The notes under the pieces were generated by a model. That model saw nothing but the letters and a program-made list of their open reading frames with translations. It did no database searches and was not told the DNA's origin. A DNA stretch of 22,624 nucleotides from positions 1 through 22,624 of the forward strand of contig CANRDG010000014.1 of NCBI GenBank assembly GCA_947629275.1. Direction: 5' to 3'. Source of the stretch: an uncultured Clostridia bacterium (lineage in GTDB: Bacteria; Bacillota; Clostridia; Oscillospirales; Ruminococcaceae). Shown here one piece after another: positions 22,413 through 22,624 of this stretch (position 1 is the first letter of the stretch; each line of letters opens with the position of its first letter). The position numbers were made by a program, and so were the translations under genes.

Positions 22413-22624
22413 ATGGACGTTATATCGGCTATTCTGGAAACGGACAATACCGCCAAAGAGATGATGAGAAACGCCGAAGAAAAGCGCGACAGCCTTATGA
22501 GCGAGGCTAGAGAGAGCGTTAAGAGCATTGAGAGCGACATAGCTGCGGCGGCTGCAAAAAAGTCAGCCGAGTATGAAAAGCAGGAGCGCGCAAACGCAGA
22601 GAAAGAGCAGAAAAAGCTGTGCGA
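22413..22624 (+). CDS. coiled-coil protein, possibly V-type ATPase subunit G/H-like (3' end outside window)
   Basis: Only the first 70 codons are present. AAAGGGG upstream and the promoter at 22352-22379 support ATG 22413. The translated part is a continuous charged helix (MDVISAILETDNTAKEMM, then Glu/Lys/Ala heptad-like sequence with AAAAAKKSAEYEKQE). The opening, with an amphipathic helix then a long Glu/Lys coil, resembles the small stalk subunits (G/H) that often begin V-type ATPase operons in Clostridia, but this short piece cannot prove it. Any long-coil protein would look similar. Confidence 0.7.
   Translation, partial: MDVISAILETDNTAKEMMRNAEEKRDSLMSEARESVKSIESDIAAAAAKKSAEYEKQERANAEKEQKKLC

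Overview
The window reads as chromosomal DNA of an anaerobic, endospore-forming Clostridia, most likely a Ruminococcus-like member of the Oscillospiraceae. Support comes from three sporulation genes (spoIVB, a sipL/spoVID-type gene, spoIVA), strong Gram-positive Shine-Dalgarno sites, many TTG/GTG starts, ATA-rich codon use and a T-box riboswitch. The species call is inference. I saw no rRNA, tRNA, insertion sequence, phage gene or CRISPR array.

Layout. At 1-1253 (minus) lies a gene cut by the window edge, a membrane-anchored protein with a degenerate J-like N-terminus. A rightward run follows: two unrecognised proteins (1500-2862) and a small cyclophilin (2882-3352). spoIVB (minus, 3413-4660) faces it across a shared terminator. 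A small membrane protein (4892-5518) comes next.

The block 5711-11115 is a four-gene cassette behind one strong promoter: an AlgI/DltB-type MBOAT acyltransferase, a membrane-anchored DHHW protein, an FkbH-like HAD protein and an acyl carrier protein. By family logic FkbH loads a glyceryl group from 1,3-bisphosphoglycerate onto the ACP, and the MBOAT passes it across the membrane to a surface polymer, with the DHHW protein helping outside. This looks like a Dlt-like system with a C3 hydroxyacid in place of D-alanine. It is the best candidate here for an undescribed system.

At 11149-14028 a complete T-box leader controls an 840-residue fusion of a xylose-isomerase-like TIM barrel to an acyl-CoA synthetase. 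The specifier reads best as CUC (Leu), and the UGGU acceptor-pairing bulge fits the A discriminator of tRNA-Leu. A leucine-starvation switch on an acyl-CoA synthetase fits rumen-type leucine synthesis from isovalerate by reductive carboxylation. This is a testable proposal, not an established fact.

From 14084 to 18395 come a Thr/Asp/Ser-rich anchored protein, an unknown protein, an Rrf2 regulator with a likely self-operator, a divergent LysR regulator, a PII-like protein and prmA. From 18550 to 21597 sipL and spoIVA, whose products are known partners in spore-coat basement assembly, sit together. A two-CBS-domain protein (minus) and the start of a coiled-coil gene, possibly the head of a V-type ATPase operon, close the window.
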